Shown piece by piece: positions 23,890 to 33,400 of a stretch of 64,000 nt of DNA. The position numbers were made by a program, and so were the translations under genes. Location: assembly GCA_011369465.1 (NCBI GenBank), contig DRQG01000034.1, positions 82,765 through 146,764 of the forward strand. Direction: 5' to 3'. The stretch comes from Caldithrix abyssi (GTDB lineage Bacteria; Calditrichota; Calditrichia; Calditrichales; Calditrichaceae). Within the stretch, counting starts at the first letter, position 1. Every line of letters starts with the position of its first letter. The notes beneath the pieces are model-generated. The model did no database searches. It saw only the letters and a list, made by a program, of their open reading frames with translations, and had not been told where the DNA came from.

Positions 23890-24780
23890 ATGGATTCTGT
23901 TGTCGAATGTAAAAATCTGACTCATTACTATGGTAAAAAACTCGTTTACGAAAATATGAGTTTCAACATCCGTCAGGGTCGTGTTTTCGGATTATTGGGA
24001 AAAAACGGCACCGGCAAAACAACAACCATAAATATTCTCAACGGTTATTTGAGGCCGGCATCCGGCCAGTGCCTTATTTTTGGAGAGGATTCGCAGCACA
24101 TTACTCCGGATACCAAACGGCGCATTGGTTTCCTGATGGAAGGCCATATCCAATACAGTTTTATGAATATTCACCAGATAGAAAAATTCTATTCCGTTTT
24201 TTATCCGCGCTGGAAAAAAGAGATTTATTACGAGTTGATGGATAAGCTTGAGGTGGAGCCCAATCAAAAAATCAGTACCATGTCCTGCGGACAGCGCTCT
24301 CAGGTGGCTTTGGGGCTTATTCTGGCCCAGGACCCGGACTTGATGATTTTAGATGATTATTCCATGGGCCTGGATGCAGGATACCGGCGCTTGTTTTTGG
24401 ATTATCTTAGCGAATATGTGCGTGCCGAAAACAAAACCATTTTTATCACCTCCCATATAATTCAGGACCTGGAAGACTTTGTGGAAGACATCGTCATTTT
24501 GGATTATAAAGGCGTGCTGCTTAAAAGTACGGTGGAAGAATTTAAAAAAACGTTTAAACAATATCGCTTTACGGTGGATAACCCCAAAAACTTACATCTT
24601 GAAAAAGATGAAGTAATCAGCAATGTGGAAATAATTAAAAACCATGTTACTCTGTATTCATTTAGAGATCAAAGCGAAGTGCAGAATTATTTACAAATGA
24701 AGAAAATCGATTTCCATGATTTTAAACCCGTCCCGATGTCCCTTGAGGATGCCTTTATCGGACTTACCGGAAAGTATTAG
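23890..24780 (+). CDS. ABC transporter ATP-binding protein (YtrB/NosF-like)
   Basis: A 296-residue ATPase. The nucleotide-binding domain has Walker A GKNGTGKTTT, signature MSCGQRSQVALGLIL (Cys and Arg replace the more usual Gly residues of LSGGQ), Walker B LMILDDYSMGLD with Asp where the catalytic Glu usually lies, and an H-loop in ITSHI. A C-terminal extension of about 80 residues may contact the permease. It forms an operon with the ABC-2 permease and DUF4857-like gene that follow. AAAAGGAAAG lies upstream of the ATG at 23890. Confidence 0.88.
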   Translation: MDSVVECKNLTHYYGKKLVYENMSFNIRQGRVFGLLGKNGTGKTTTINILNGYLRPASGQCLIFGEDSQHITPDTKRRIGFLMEGHIQYSFMNIHQIEKFYSVFYPRWKKEIYYELMDKLEVEPNQKISTMSCGQRSQVALGLILAQDPDLMILDDYSMGLDAGYRRLFLDYLSEYVRAENKTIFITSHIIQDLEDFVEDIVILDYKGVLLKSTVEEFKKTFKQYRFTVDNPKNLHLEKDEVISNVEIIKNHVTLYSFRDQSEVQNYLQMKKIDFHDFKPVPMSLEDAFIGLTGKY

Positions 24781-24788
24781 GAGAACTC

Positions 24789-25457
24789 ATGTATCTGGCA
24801 ATTTTTTATAAGGAATGGATAAAACTTCGCTCCGCCTCCCTGGTGCTTTTGATTATCAGTGTGCTGTTTATTGTTCAGATCTGGCTTACCGCTTCCTACA
24901 ATATGCGGATCAACGGCGGAGAGATATACTGGTATTATGTAATTTACAGGAACGATCTTTTTTATAATTCTTTGTTTTTTTTACCCTTGATTATTGGCGC
25001 TGTAGTTGTGACGGTACAATTCACTCCCGAAATGTCCGCCGATCGTCTAAAATTGACCCTTCACCTTCCGGCCAGTGACACCTTTATCCTTCTCTCTACG
25101 GTCTCGGTTGGAACAATATTTATTTGTATCTTATATTTTGTCATTTTAGCCGGATTGTTTCTGGTGATCATGATGTATTTTCCTATTCAAATTTTTATAA
25201 GCGCCTTATTGACCATACTGCCAAAATTACTGGCCGGACTGGCGCTTTACTGGGCCGGGGCAATGATTTTCATCGAAAGCAATTGGGTGAAGCGCATACT
25301 CTTAACCGTTGCTTCCCTGATTTTCATTCAAGCCCTGTATATTAGTAATTTCATAGAGGCCTATACCCGAATGCTGCCGGGTATTTTCGTAATCAGTTTG
25401 GTTTTTAGCATCTCTGTTTTAATTTCCGGCCACCGTTACAGAAGAGGAGCCCGTTAA
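24789..25457 (+). CDS. ABC-2 type permease
   Basis: A 222-residue membrane protein with six hydrophobic segments (about 17-33, 60-80, 95-130 as two, 140-160, 170-210). It follows the ATPase gene after 8 bases, preceded by a TAGGAG ribosome site, and its stop shares one base with the next start (TAATG). The small size and arrangement match permeases of two-component ABC-2 exporters such as NosY-like subunits. Substrate unknown. Confidence 0.85.
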   Translation: MYLAIFYKEWIKLRSASLVLLIISVLFIVQIWLTASYNMRINGGEIYWYYVIYRNDLFYNSLFFLPLIIGAVVVTVQFTPEMSADRLKLTLHLPASDTFILLSTVSVGTIFICILYFVILAGLFLVIMMYFPIQIFISALLTILPKLLAGLALYWAGAMIFIESNWVKRILLTVASLIFIQALYISNFIEAYTRMLPGIFVISLVFSISVLISGHRYRRGAR

Positions 25458-26686
25458 TGCTTCAGAGAATAAGTCGTTTGGGAATGATTTTGTTAGTCAT
25501 TTTTCTCAGTTCCGTTTTTCTTCCTAAGATATACTGGCTCATTTTTGGTACACGTATCATTCCGTCACGGGTCTATTACAGCCCCGTTACAAATGATTTT
25601 ATGATAGGTAAAATGGGCAATAAAAAATTTTATTGGGAAGATCAGTACGGAAAACGCTATACACGCCAGGAGGGCGATTCGCTTTTGCCCTTGCAAAACT
25701 ATCGCGTTTTAGCCGCCAAAGGCAAGCTTCCGGACTCGTTGCGCGGAATAAAGCTGGATATTGAAGAAATTCGACGAAATAATATAAATTTGCGTGTGAA
25801 ACCGTATTATCTGGACAGCCCGTCCATCCCCCTCTATCCTCTCTTTGAATCGAAACCACCGCGGTTTAAACTGGAGATCCCTGAATATTATTTCAGGATT
25901 AAGGAGGGGATCGAATTCATATCGGCCACCACTAACCAGGTAAATGATTCTCTTTCTGCTATTTATAACATGGCTCTAAAAGAAGCCGGTTTTCGGTTTC
26001 CGGCCCGTAAGGTTTTCGGCAACCCCACAACACGCAAGCCTTTTGATGAAGGCTATTTTATTATTGACAACGCCAATCAGATTTTTCATCTTAAACGCAT
26101 CCATGACCGGCCTTTTTGCGCCAACCTTCATCTGCCAGCATCGGTAATTCCGGAGTGGATCATAGTAAAAGAAATGAGCCTAAAAGAATTTTACGGCCTG
26201 CTCATCACCCGTGATAACCGACTTTATTTTATTTTGTATGATCATTACAAGCTTCAACCTTTACCGGTGCCAAACTTTGATCCATTGAATGATGTATTGG
26301 AATTTAACGGAAATCTATTTTTCCGCACTTTCAATGTGATCTCCGGAACGGAAAATCATTCCTTTGTTACTAACAGAGCCTACGCTTTGATAGACACTCT
26401 GCGAATCAGCTGGACCGGGCAGGCAGATACACCTGCCGGTAAGGCGGCGGCCTATATATTTCCTTTCTCGCTGCGGTTTGCCGATAGTTCTTCCATGTAT
26501 ATGGATTTCTATTTTACCGAATATAATGTTAAAAGTCTTATTGCCTGTTTATTCTTTTTTATTTTAACGCTTACTATGATGCGAAGAAAATTTAATCGAG
26601 TAAAGCCTATTTCCGTTTTAGCACTCGTTTTTGGCATGTATGGATTCATTGCTTTAACCATGTTTAATTTAGGACAAGATGAATAG
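25457..26686 (+). CDS. DUF4857-like membrane-anchored protein
   Basis: A 409-residue protein with one N-terminal membrane segment (about 8-30), a large extracytoplasmic beta-rich domain, and two C-terminal membrane segments (about 355-372 and 384-402) around a basic loop MRRKFNRVKP. The pattern IIPSRVYYSPVTNDFMIGKM and CANLHLP resembles DUF4857 proteins, which in Bacteroidetes sit beside an ABC transporter and an iron-sulfur membrane protein; I assign it by memory and context. It is translationally coupled to the permease (one-base overlap). Confidence 0.7.
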   Translation: MLQRISRLGMILLVIFLSSVFLPKIYWLIFGTRIIPSRVYYSPVTNDFMIGKMGNKKFYWEDQYGKRYTRQEGDSLLPLQNYRVLAAKGKLPDSLRGIKLDIEEIRRNNINLRVKPYYLDSPSIPLYPLFESKPPRFKLEIPEYYFRIKEGIEFISATTNQVNDSLSAIYNMALKEAGFRFPARKVFGNPTTRKPFDEGYFIIDNANQIFHLKRIHDRPFCANLHLPASVIPEWIIVKEMSLKEFYGLLITRDNRLYFILYDHYKLQPLPVPNFDPLNDVLEFNGNLFFRTFNVISGTENHSFVTNRAYALIDTLRISWTGQADTPAGKAAAYIFPFSLRFADSSSMYMDFYFTEYNVKSLIACLFFFILTLTMMRRKFNRVKPISVLALVFGMYGFIALTMFNLGQDE

Positions 26687-26729
26687 ACCCAAGAAATGAA
26701 TCTCACCAAATATTTATCGGAGACTACGC

Positions 26730-28655
26730 ATGGCTGCTAAAAAGAAAAACTACTACCGTATCATTCTTCAAACTTCCGTTTTTTTGCTGCTGGCATATAT
26801 GATTACCCGCCTTTTTGTTGATGGCACCTATTTTGCCGATTTTGAAGCCTATTGTCCCTTTGGAGGTATGCTGGCCCTTACAAGTTTTTTGGAAAACAAT
26901 TCCCTGGCTTGCAGCATGACCGAAAACCAAATTTTTATGGGCATCGCTTTGGCGCTTGGGGTGGTTGCTGTTGGCAAGCTGTTTTGCAGCTTTATTTGCC
27001 CCATAGGCACTTTTACCGAATGGTTAGGTAAAATAGGCGACCGTTTTAAAGTGCGCTATACCCTTAAAGGACTGACTGACCGAAGTTTGCGTATCCTGAA
27101 ATACGGTTTATTGTTTATTACCATTTATTATACGGTGGGCAGCAGCGAATTATTCTGCAAAGAGTACGACCCGTATTATGCCGCTTTTACAGGTTTTGGC
27201 CATGATGTTGTTTTTTGGATGGCAATAATAACGCTTTCGATAACCATGCTCGGATCCATTTTTATACGACAATTCTGGTGTAAATATCTTTGCCCGCTGG
27301 GAGCGGTTACCAATATTTTCGCCTTTATCCCCATGTTTGCCGGGGTGCTGATTATTTATCTTATTTTATTGAAAACAGGCCTGGAAATAAGTTGGGTTTG
27401 GCCGCTGGCAGCTGTTTCCGTTTTTGGTTTTCTGCTGGAAACAACCCGCCTGCGTACCTGGCTTTTCCCGCCTTTTAAAATTACCCGCAGCGTACACAGC
27501 TGTACAGATTGTAAACTGTGTGACAAACAATGCCCTATGGGTATTCAGATTTCGTCCTACGAAGTGGTAGATCACATCGACTGCCATCTTTGCGGTGATT
27601 GTCTGTATGCCTGTCCTGTCAACGAGACAATTCAGATCAATAAAAAGGAAAGGCGTTGGCTGCCGGCCACGGCCACTCTGTCTTTAGTGGTTTTGGGCCT
27701 GCTTCTGGCCTTGAATATTGAGTTGCCCACCATTAATCTGCGCTGGGGCAACGATATGCAAATGCAGACGGCCGGCATCTTCAGTAAATCCGGTTTAAAA
27801 AATGTAAAATGTTACGGCAGCGCCATCTCGTTTGCCAGCAAAATGAAACGTGTTCCCGGTGTTCTGGGGGTGGAAGCCTATGTGAAGTCGCATACGGTAA
27901 AAATTTTCTATGATCCGGATCGCATAGACGAGAGAGGACTTAAACGTGCTATATTTACCCCCAGCCGCACGCTGCTAAAATCACCGCCTCCGCGAGCGCA
28001 AATCAGCGCCATTCGCCTGAAAATAGATCATCTGTTCGATACGTACGATACGTACTACCTCACCCAGCTTTTAAAACAAAGTAACGGTATCTGGGGATTC
28101 CAGACACAGTACGGAGAGCCGGTGGAAGCGATAATTTATTATGATCCGGCTAAATTATCGACCGACCGCATAAAGGCGATTATTCAGAGTCCTGAAGTTA
28201 CTTATAAAACAAGGAATGGAAGCGTAACACAGGAACTGGATTTCTCTGTAGCTGAAATGGATGACACCATGCATCCGGTTGAACGTGACGATTTTATCCG
28301 AAAAATGTTTTCTCCGTTTAACCTGCCGTTTAATGACTATAAAAAATATACTGCGGAACAGCTGGAAGTATATCAGGTACCGTTTAAACAGGCCATGAAC
28401 CCGCGCTATCGCCGGGAGTTTCAATTTCTGGCTGCGCATCTTTCGCTGGATAGCTCAATCGTGCGTTTTGAAACAACCTATACCGACCAACCTTACGCGC
28501 GAATTTATTATGTGAAGAGCCGTATAACAGAAGATCAAATTTGGCAAATGCTAAAGCAGGACACTCTGCATTTTATGTATCGGGGCGGTAAGATGGGAAG
28601 TAAAAAGAATGTGTTTCATTTTAACGAAAAAGGAATGGTTTTAAGTAGGAAATAA
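26730..28655 (+). CDS. Membrane-bound polyferredoxin (NapH/NosR/MauN-like) with tandem HMA-like domains
   Basis: A 641-residue protein. The first part has five to six membrane segments with the two CxxxCP motifs of the NapH/NosR group (Cys86-Cys90-Pro and Cys184-Cys188-Pro). A soluble two-cluster 4Fe-4S ferredoxin follows: Cys258/261/264/268 and Cys285/288/291/295. After a last membrane segment (about 313-330), residues about 355-410, 425-488 and 563-612 each look like a heavy-metal-associated (HMA) fold; only the first keeps one Cys (Cys361). The protein probably moves electrons across the membrane and senses or passes metal outside the cell. It follows the DUF4857-like gene after 43 bases. 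Confidence 0.85.
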   Translation: MAAKKKNYYRIILQTSVFLLLAYMITRLFVDGTYFADFEAYCPFGGMLALTSFLENNSLACSMTENQIFMGIALALGVVAVGKLFCSFICPIGTFTEWLGKIGDRFKVRYTLKGLTDRSLRILKYGLLFITIYYTVGSSELFCKEYDPYYAAFTGFGHDVVFWMAIITLSITMLGSIFIRQFWCKYLCPLGAVTNIFAFIPMFAGVLIIYLILLKTGLEISWVWPLAAVSVFGFLLETTRLRTWLFPPFKITRSVHSCTDCKLCDKQCPMGIQISSYEVVDHIDCHLCGDCLYACPVNETIQINKKERRWLPATATLSLVVLGLLLALNIELPTINLRWGNDMQMQTAGIFSKSGLKNVKCYGSAISFASKMKRVPGVLGVEAYVKSHTVKIFYDPDRIDERGLKRAIFTPSRTLLKSPPPRAQISAIRLKIDHLFDTYDTYYLTQLLKQSNGIWGFQTQYGEPVEAIIYYDPAKLSTDRIKAIIQSPEVTYKTRNGSVTQELDFSVAEMDDTMHPVERDDFIRKMFSPFNLPFNDYKKYTAEQLEVYQVPFKQAMNPRYRREFQFLAAHLSLDSSIVRFETTYTDQPYARIYYVKSRITEDQIWQMLKQDTLHFMYRGGKMGSKKNVFHFNEKGMVLSRK

Positions 28656-28681
28656 ATTCACGGAATAAATATTTCTTCGAT

Positions 28682-28969
28682 TTATATTAATAGAATAAGG
28701 CTTATAATTATTTCGCCGGTAATACCCAATATAAAAAACATTATCCAACCGATGATACGTTGGCGTTTTATTTTAAAGACAGCCAAAGGAGCAGTCAACA
28801 GCCCCCAAAAAAAGCCCCAAAAAAAGCCTTTGAGCAACTCAATCAACCAAATTTTGCTGAAAGGCGGGGCATCGATTACAAAGCTCATCAGAATGCCGCC
28901 TAAAAAAGTAGCAAAAAATAAGGCCAAACCGACAAAAAGAATTTGTAAAAGTGTATTTGTTGGTTTCAT
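28682..28969 (-). CDS. Small membrane protein, unknown
   Basis: A 95-residue protein with three hydrophobic segments (about 6-30, 40-60, 72-93) separated by a KIKRQR loop. The ATG at 28969 is preferred over one at 29020 because it places a short polar n-region before the first membrane segment. No family is recognised. It stands alone between two plus-strand genes. Confidence 0.55.
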   Translation of the reverse strand: MKPTNTLLQILFVGLALFFATFLGGILMSFVIDAPPFSKIWLIELLKGFFWGFFWGLLTAPLAVFKIKRQRIIGWIMFFILGITGEIIISLILLI

Positions 28970-29144
28970 ATGTTTTTCACTTTTTGAATCAAAAATGGTA
29001 GTTTTTTTATATAACTCCAAGGTGACTAAATAAAACAGCCTGGTTTGGAAAGCACCAATGTTTTTTGTTATATTTCAGTATCGATATAATGACCCGTTTT
29101 TTTAGTTAAAAAACGAATAAACCGAATAATCAGCGGGATAACCC

Positions 29145-30332
29145 ATGAAATTGTTCTCTTTTTTTATATACTTCTTAATCAGTATCGGCTTTGCCCATGG
29201 CCAATCTTTGCCATCAGCCACTCCCCAAGAAATGGGGATGAATGCCGATAAACTGGCACAGGTGGATCAGGTAATTGAGGAGGCGATCGACAATAAAGAT
29301 ATCCCCGGAGCCGTGCTTTTAATAACCCGCCATAACCGCACAGTGTATCGGAAAGCATACGGATATAGTCAACTATTTCCTCAGAAAAGAAAAATGGAAG
29401 TTACAGATGTATTTGATCTGGCTTCCATTACCAAACCTGTTGCAACCGCCACCTCTCTGATGATTTTACTGGAACAAGGAAAAATTCGTTTACTGGACAA
29501 AGTAAACCACTATATTCCCTCATTTGCGCCCTGGATCGACAAATCTACGAAAGAAAAATCCGATATCCGTATTATTCATCTTCTTACGCACACTTCGGGA
29601 TTACCGCCATACGCGCCGGTAGATTCATTGAAAAAGCGGTATGGAAGCCCGGCTCCCGATTCGCTCATTCATTATATCGCCACGGTAGAACGCCATCATG
29701 CACCGGGTACCTATTTTAAATATAGCTGTTTAAACTTTATTACACTCCAGCACATAATTGAAAAATTAAGCGGACAAACTTTACAGGAATTTAGCCACCA
29801 AAATATTTTTAAACCGCTGGGTATGACGCATACTACTTACCGGCCTTCTTCCGCATCTTCCTGCGTACCCACGGAGCTGCTGGAAGACGGAACACTTTTG
29901 CAAGGCACGGTTCACGATCCGTTAGCGCGGGTAATGATGGGTTGTATTTCCGGAAATGCCGGTCTTTATTCTACCGCAGATGACCTGGCTATCTTTGCGG
30001 CAATGATGTTAAACAATGGACAGTTTAACAACCGACGTATTTTAAGTGCCGCTTCCGTACGGACGATGACAACTTTACCATCAGGTTACGAAAAATTCGG
30101 ACGCGGACTCGGATGGGATTTAAACTCGGCCTATAGTTCCAATCAGGGTGATTTATTCGGTCCCCAAACCTATGGGCATACCGGCTACACCGGCACTTCA
30201 TTGGTCATCGATCCCCAAACCCGTACCGTGGTTATTTTGCTGACCAACCGCGTCCATCCGCATGACAACGGCAGCGTGGTACGTTTACGCAGCCTGGTTG
30301 CCAATGTGGTTGCCGCATCAATCCAGGATTGA
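29145..30332 (+). CDS. Serine hydrolase, beta-lactamase/esterase (class C-like) family
   Basis: A 395-residue exported protein: signal peptide ending FAHGQ at residue 20, then the S12-type fold. Nucleophile Ser94 lies in the SxxK motif (SITK, Lys97), the second motif reads Tyr193-Ser-Cys (YSC, as in many non-lactamase esterases in place of YxN), and GHTGYTG supplies the third motif. It is probably an esterase or D-amino-peptidase of the envelope rather than a resistance enzyme. The upstream gap carries a CGTTTTTTTAGTTAAAAAACG palindrome at 29095-29115. Confidence 0.88.
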   Translation: MKLFSFFIYFLISIGFAHGQSLPSATPQEMGMNADKLAQVDQVIEEAIDNKDIPGAVLLITRHNRTVYRKAYGYSQLFPQKRKMEVTDVFDLASITKPVATATSLMILLEQGKIRLLDKVNHYIPSFAPWIDKSTKEKSDIRIIHLLTHTSGLPPYAPVDSLKKRYGSPAPDSLIHYIATVERHHAPGTYFKYSCLNFITLQHIIEKLSGQTLQEFSHQNIFKPLGMTHTTYRPSSASSCVPTELLEDGTLLQGTVHDPLARVMMGCISGNAGLYSTADDLAIFAAMMLNNGQFNNRRILSAASVRTMTTLPSGYEKFGRGLGWDLNSAYSSNQGDLFGPQTYGHTGYTGTSLVIDPQTRTVVILLTNRVHPHDNGSVVRLRSLVANVVAASIQD

Positions 30333-30490
30333 CAAGAAACCATCCTTTAAATAAAGATCAGTTCTTTTTCGTCGAAAATATTTTTTAGTTGTCTAACAAA
30401 ATTTTTTAAGGATGTTCCTCAGTAGATTGGCAAACTGGGAATAAAATAACTGGCATCCTGAGAGATAATTATTTAGCTATTCTATCAAAT

Positions 30491-33400
30491 ATGTCAAAAA
30501 GACTTATCTTTTTACTTCAAATTGTTGTTTATTGTTTATTCTTCCTTCATACGGTAAGCAGTAAAGAAACAAGCATCCGTTTTGACCATCTCTCCACAGA
30601 AGACGGTCTTTCTTCATCAACCGTGTTTTCCATTGTTCAGGATCAGCAGGGATTTTTATGGTTTGGCACCATGCATGGATTGCATAAATACGATGGTTAC
30701 CATATTGAAGTCTTTAAAAATGATCCGAATGATTCCAGCAGCGTTTCCAACAACAACTCCGGCAACCTCTTCGTGGATAGTAAAGGATTTCTCTGGATAG
30801 GCACATGGGGCGATGGATTGGATAAATTTGATCCCGTAAGCGGCAAAAAAATAAAACAGTATTTTCATGGAGCGCAAGATACCAATACGATCAGTGGAAA
30901 TCGAGTCCAGTCCCTTTTTGAGGACAGCCAGGGGTATTTATGGTTCGGTACTTATAAGGACGGGTTGAATCGTTTTAATCCGCAAAGCGGAAAATTTATT
31001 CATTTTAAGCATCAGGCCGGTGATCCCTCTTCGCTTAGCAATAACAGGATCTGGTCAATTAATGAAGATCAGCATGGCCGTATCTGGTTGGCAACCTCCA
31101 ACGGGGTTAATGTTTATACACCGGGAAGCGACGGGTTTAAACAGTTTTTCCACCAACCCAATAATCCGGAATCGCTTAGCAGTAACTGGAGTCGGGTTGT
31201 GTACATCGATATGTATGGCGGAATATGGATAGGCACACAGAATGGCCTGAACAGGTACCATCCGGATACCGACACCTTCACGCGCTATCTTTACAAGCCC
31301 GATGCCAAAAACCAATATGGATGGTTTACCATAAATTCTGTTTTAAGAAGCAAAACCTGCGGTGACTCGATCCTTTGGGTAGGCACCACGAGGGGATTTA
31401 TTCGTCTTAATGTGAAAACAGGAAATTTTATTCGTTACCAATATAACAAAATCGATCCCAACAGCCTTAGCGCAAATGATGTTCGTGATTTATACGAAGA
31501 TAAATCCGGTATTATCTGGATAGCAACACGCGGTGGCGGTGTAAATAAATTTTATCCCACCCCCCAAAGTTTTAACCACTATGCACCCGATGTAAATAAT
31601 CCGAACAGTCTGAGCAGCAGCCGGGTATGGGCTATTCAACCCGATTATGCTAAAAGGGGGGAAGAAATTGTCTGGATAGGAACCGATTACGGGCTGAATC
31701 GTTGGGATAAAACCACAAATACATTTAAACATTATTTCAACAATCCGAATGATCCTCACAGTATAAGTAACAATGAAATTTGGAGTATTTATAGGGATGA
31801 GCAGGGCACTATCTGGCTGGGCAGCCGATCTGGGTTAGACAGATACAATCGCAAAAGCGATTCCTTTACCCGTTTTGATCTGCGTAGCAAAGATGCCAGT
31901 AAACATTTAGGCGGAATATCTTCCATAAACAAGGTCAAAAGCCGGCCCGGATATTTATGGCTCACAGATTATAGCCGGGGACTATTTGTTTTTAACCCGG
32001 AAACGAATGAATTAAAACAATACCTGAACGATCCGAAAGATTCTTCCAGTATAAGCCATTCCGAAGTCTGGTGTGTTTACGAAGACGGCCATGGTAACGT
32101 TTGGATAGGCACCGGCGACGGATTAAACCTGATGGATATACCCACCGGAACGTTTAAACGCATACCGGCTATGAGTGCAGGACAGCAGAACCACTTCCGC
32201 GTATATGCCATACATGAGGATAAAAACCATTATTTATGGTTAGCAACTGATAACGGACTCTGGCGTTTTCATATAAAAACAAAACAATTTTTACAGTTCA
32301 GCGAAAAAGACGGTCTGCCCGATCAGCGTATTGTTGGTATTCTGGAGGACAGCGCTCATAATTTATGGCTGAGTACCAATAAAGGACTCTGTCGGTTTAA
32401 CCCTGAAACATTTCAGTCTAAAATATATGGCACGCAGCATGGTCTGCAGAGCAACGAATTTTTGCCTGGCGCATATCGTAAATCGCCCAAAGGAGAATTT
32501 TTCTTTGGGGGAGTAAACGGGTTTAATATTTTCTTCCCGGATAAGCTATCGGAAAACAGGCATCCGCCTGAGGTCTTTATCACGGATCTGAAAATATTTA
32601 ACCAATCTGTCAGGCCTTCCAAAAATAAAAACGGAATTCTAAGAAAACCCCTTTCGGTTACCCGATTCCTGGAGCTTCCTTCCCGATACAATGTATTCTC
32701 GCTTGAATTTGTAGCGCTTGACTTCGTGGCTCCTAAGTATAACCGGTATGCCTATATGCTGGAAGGATTTGATCCGGATTGGATTTATACAGATGCTACA
32801 CGGCGGTACGTTACCTATACAAATCTTGATCCGGGAGAATACACATTCAGGGTAAAGGCCAGCAATAGTGATCAAATCTGGAATGAAGCAGGCGCAGTAT
32901 TAGGTATTGTTATAACGCCGCCCTTCTGGAAGACCTGGTGGTTTCGGATAACGGGTATTTTGTTTGCTGTGCTTGTCGGCTATGTTCTTTATTCAACACG
33001 GATAAAATACATTAAGAATCAAAAAGCTCTGCTCAAAGATTTGGTTGAAAAACGTACCAGCGCCCTTCAAAGTGAAATTCAGGAACATAAAAAAACCGAA
33101 AAGCAATTGCAGGAAGCTATTCAGGTTGCCTCAGAAGCCAATATGTTAAAAAGTCAATTTTTGGCCAATATGAGTCATGAAATCCGCACGCCTATGAACG
33201 GGGTCATCGGTATGATCCATCTTTTAAAGGAGTCGGGACTAAATCAGGAACAGAAGGAGTATGTATCTCTTCTAAACAGAAGTGCTAATTTTCTAATGGA
33301 AATTATCAATGACATTCTGGATTTCTCTAAAATAGAAGCCGGGGGAATGGAGCTGGAAAATATTGATTTTAAACTGGGTGAGACCATAGAAAATATTTGT

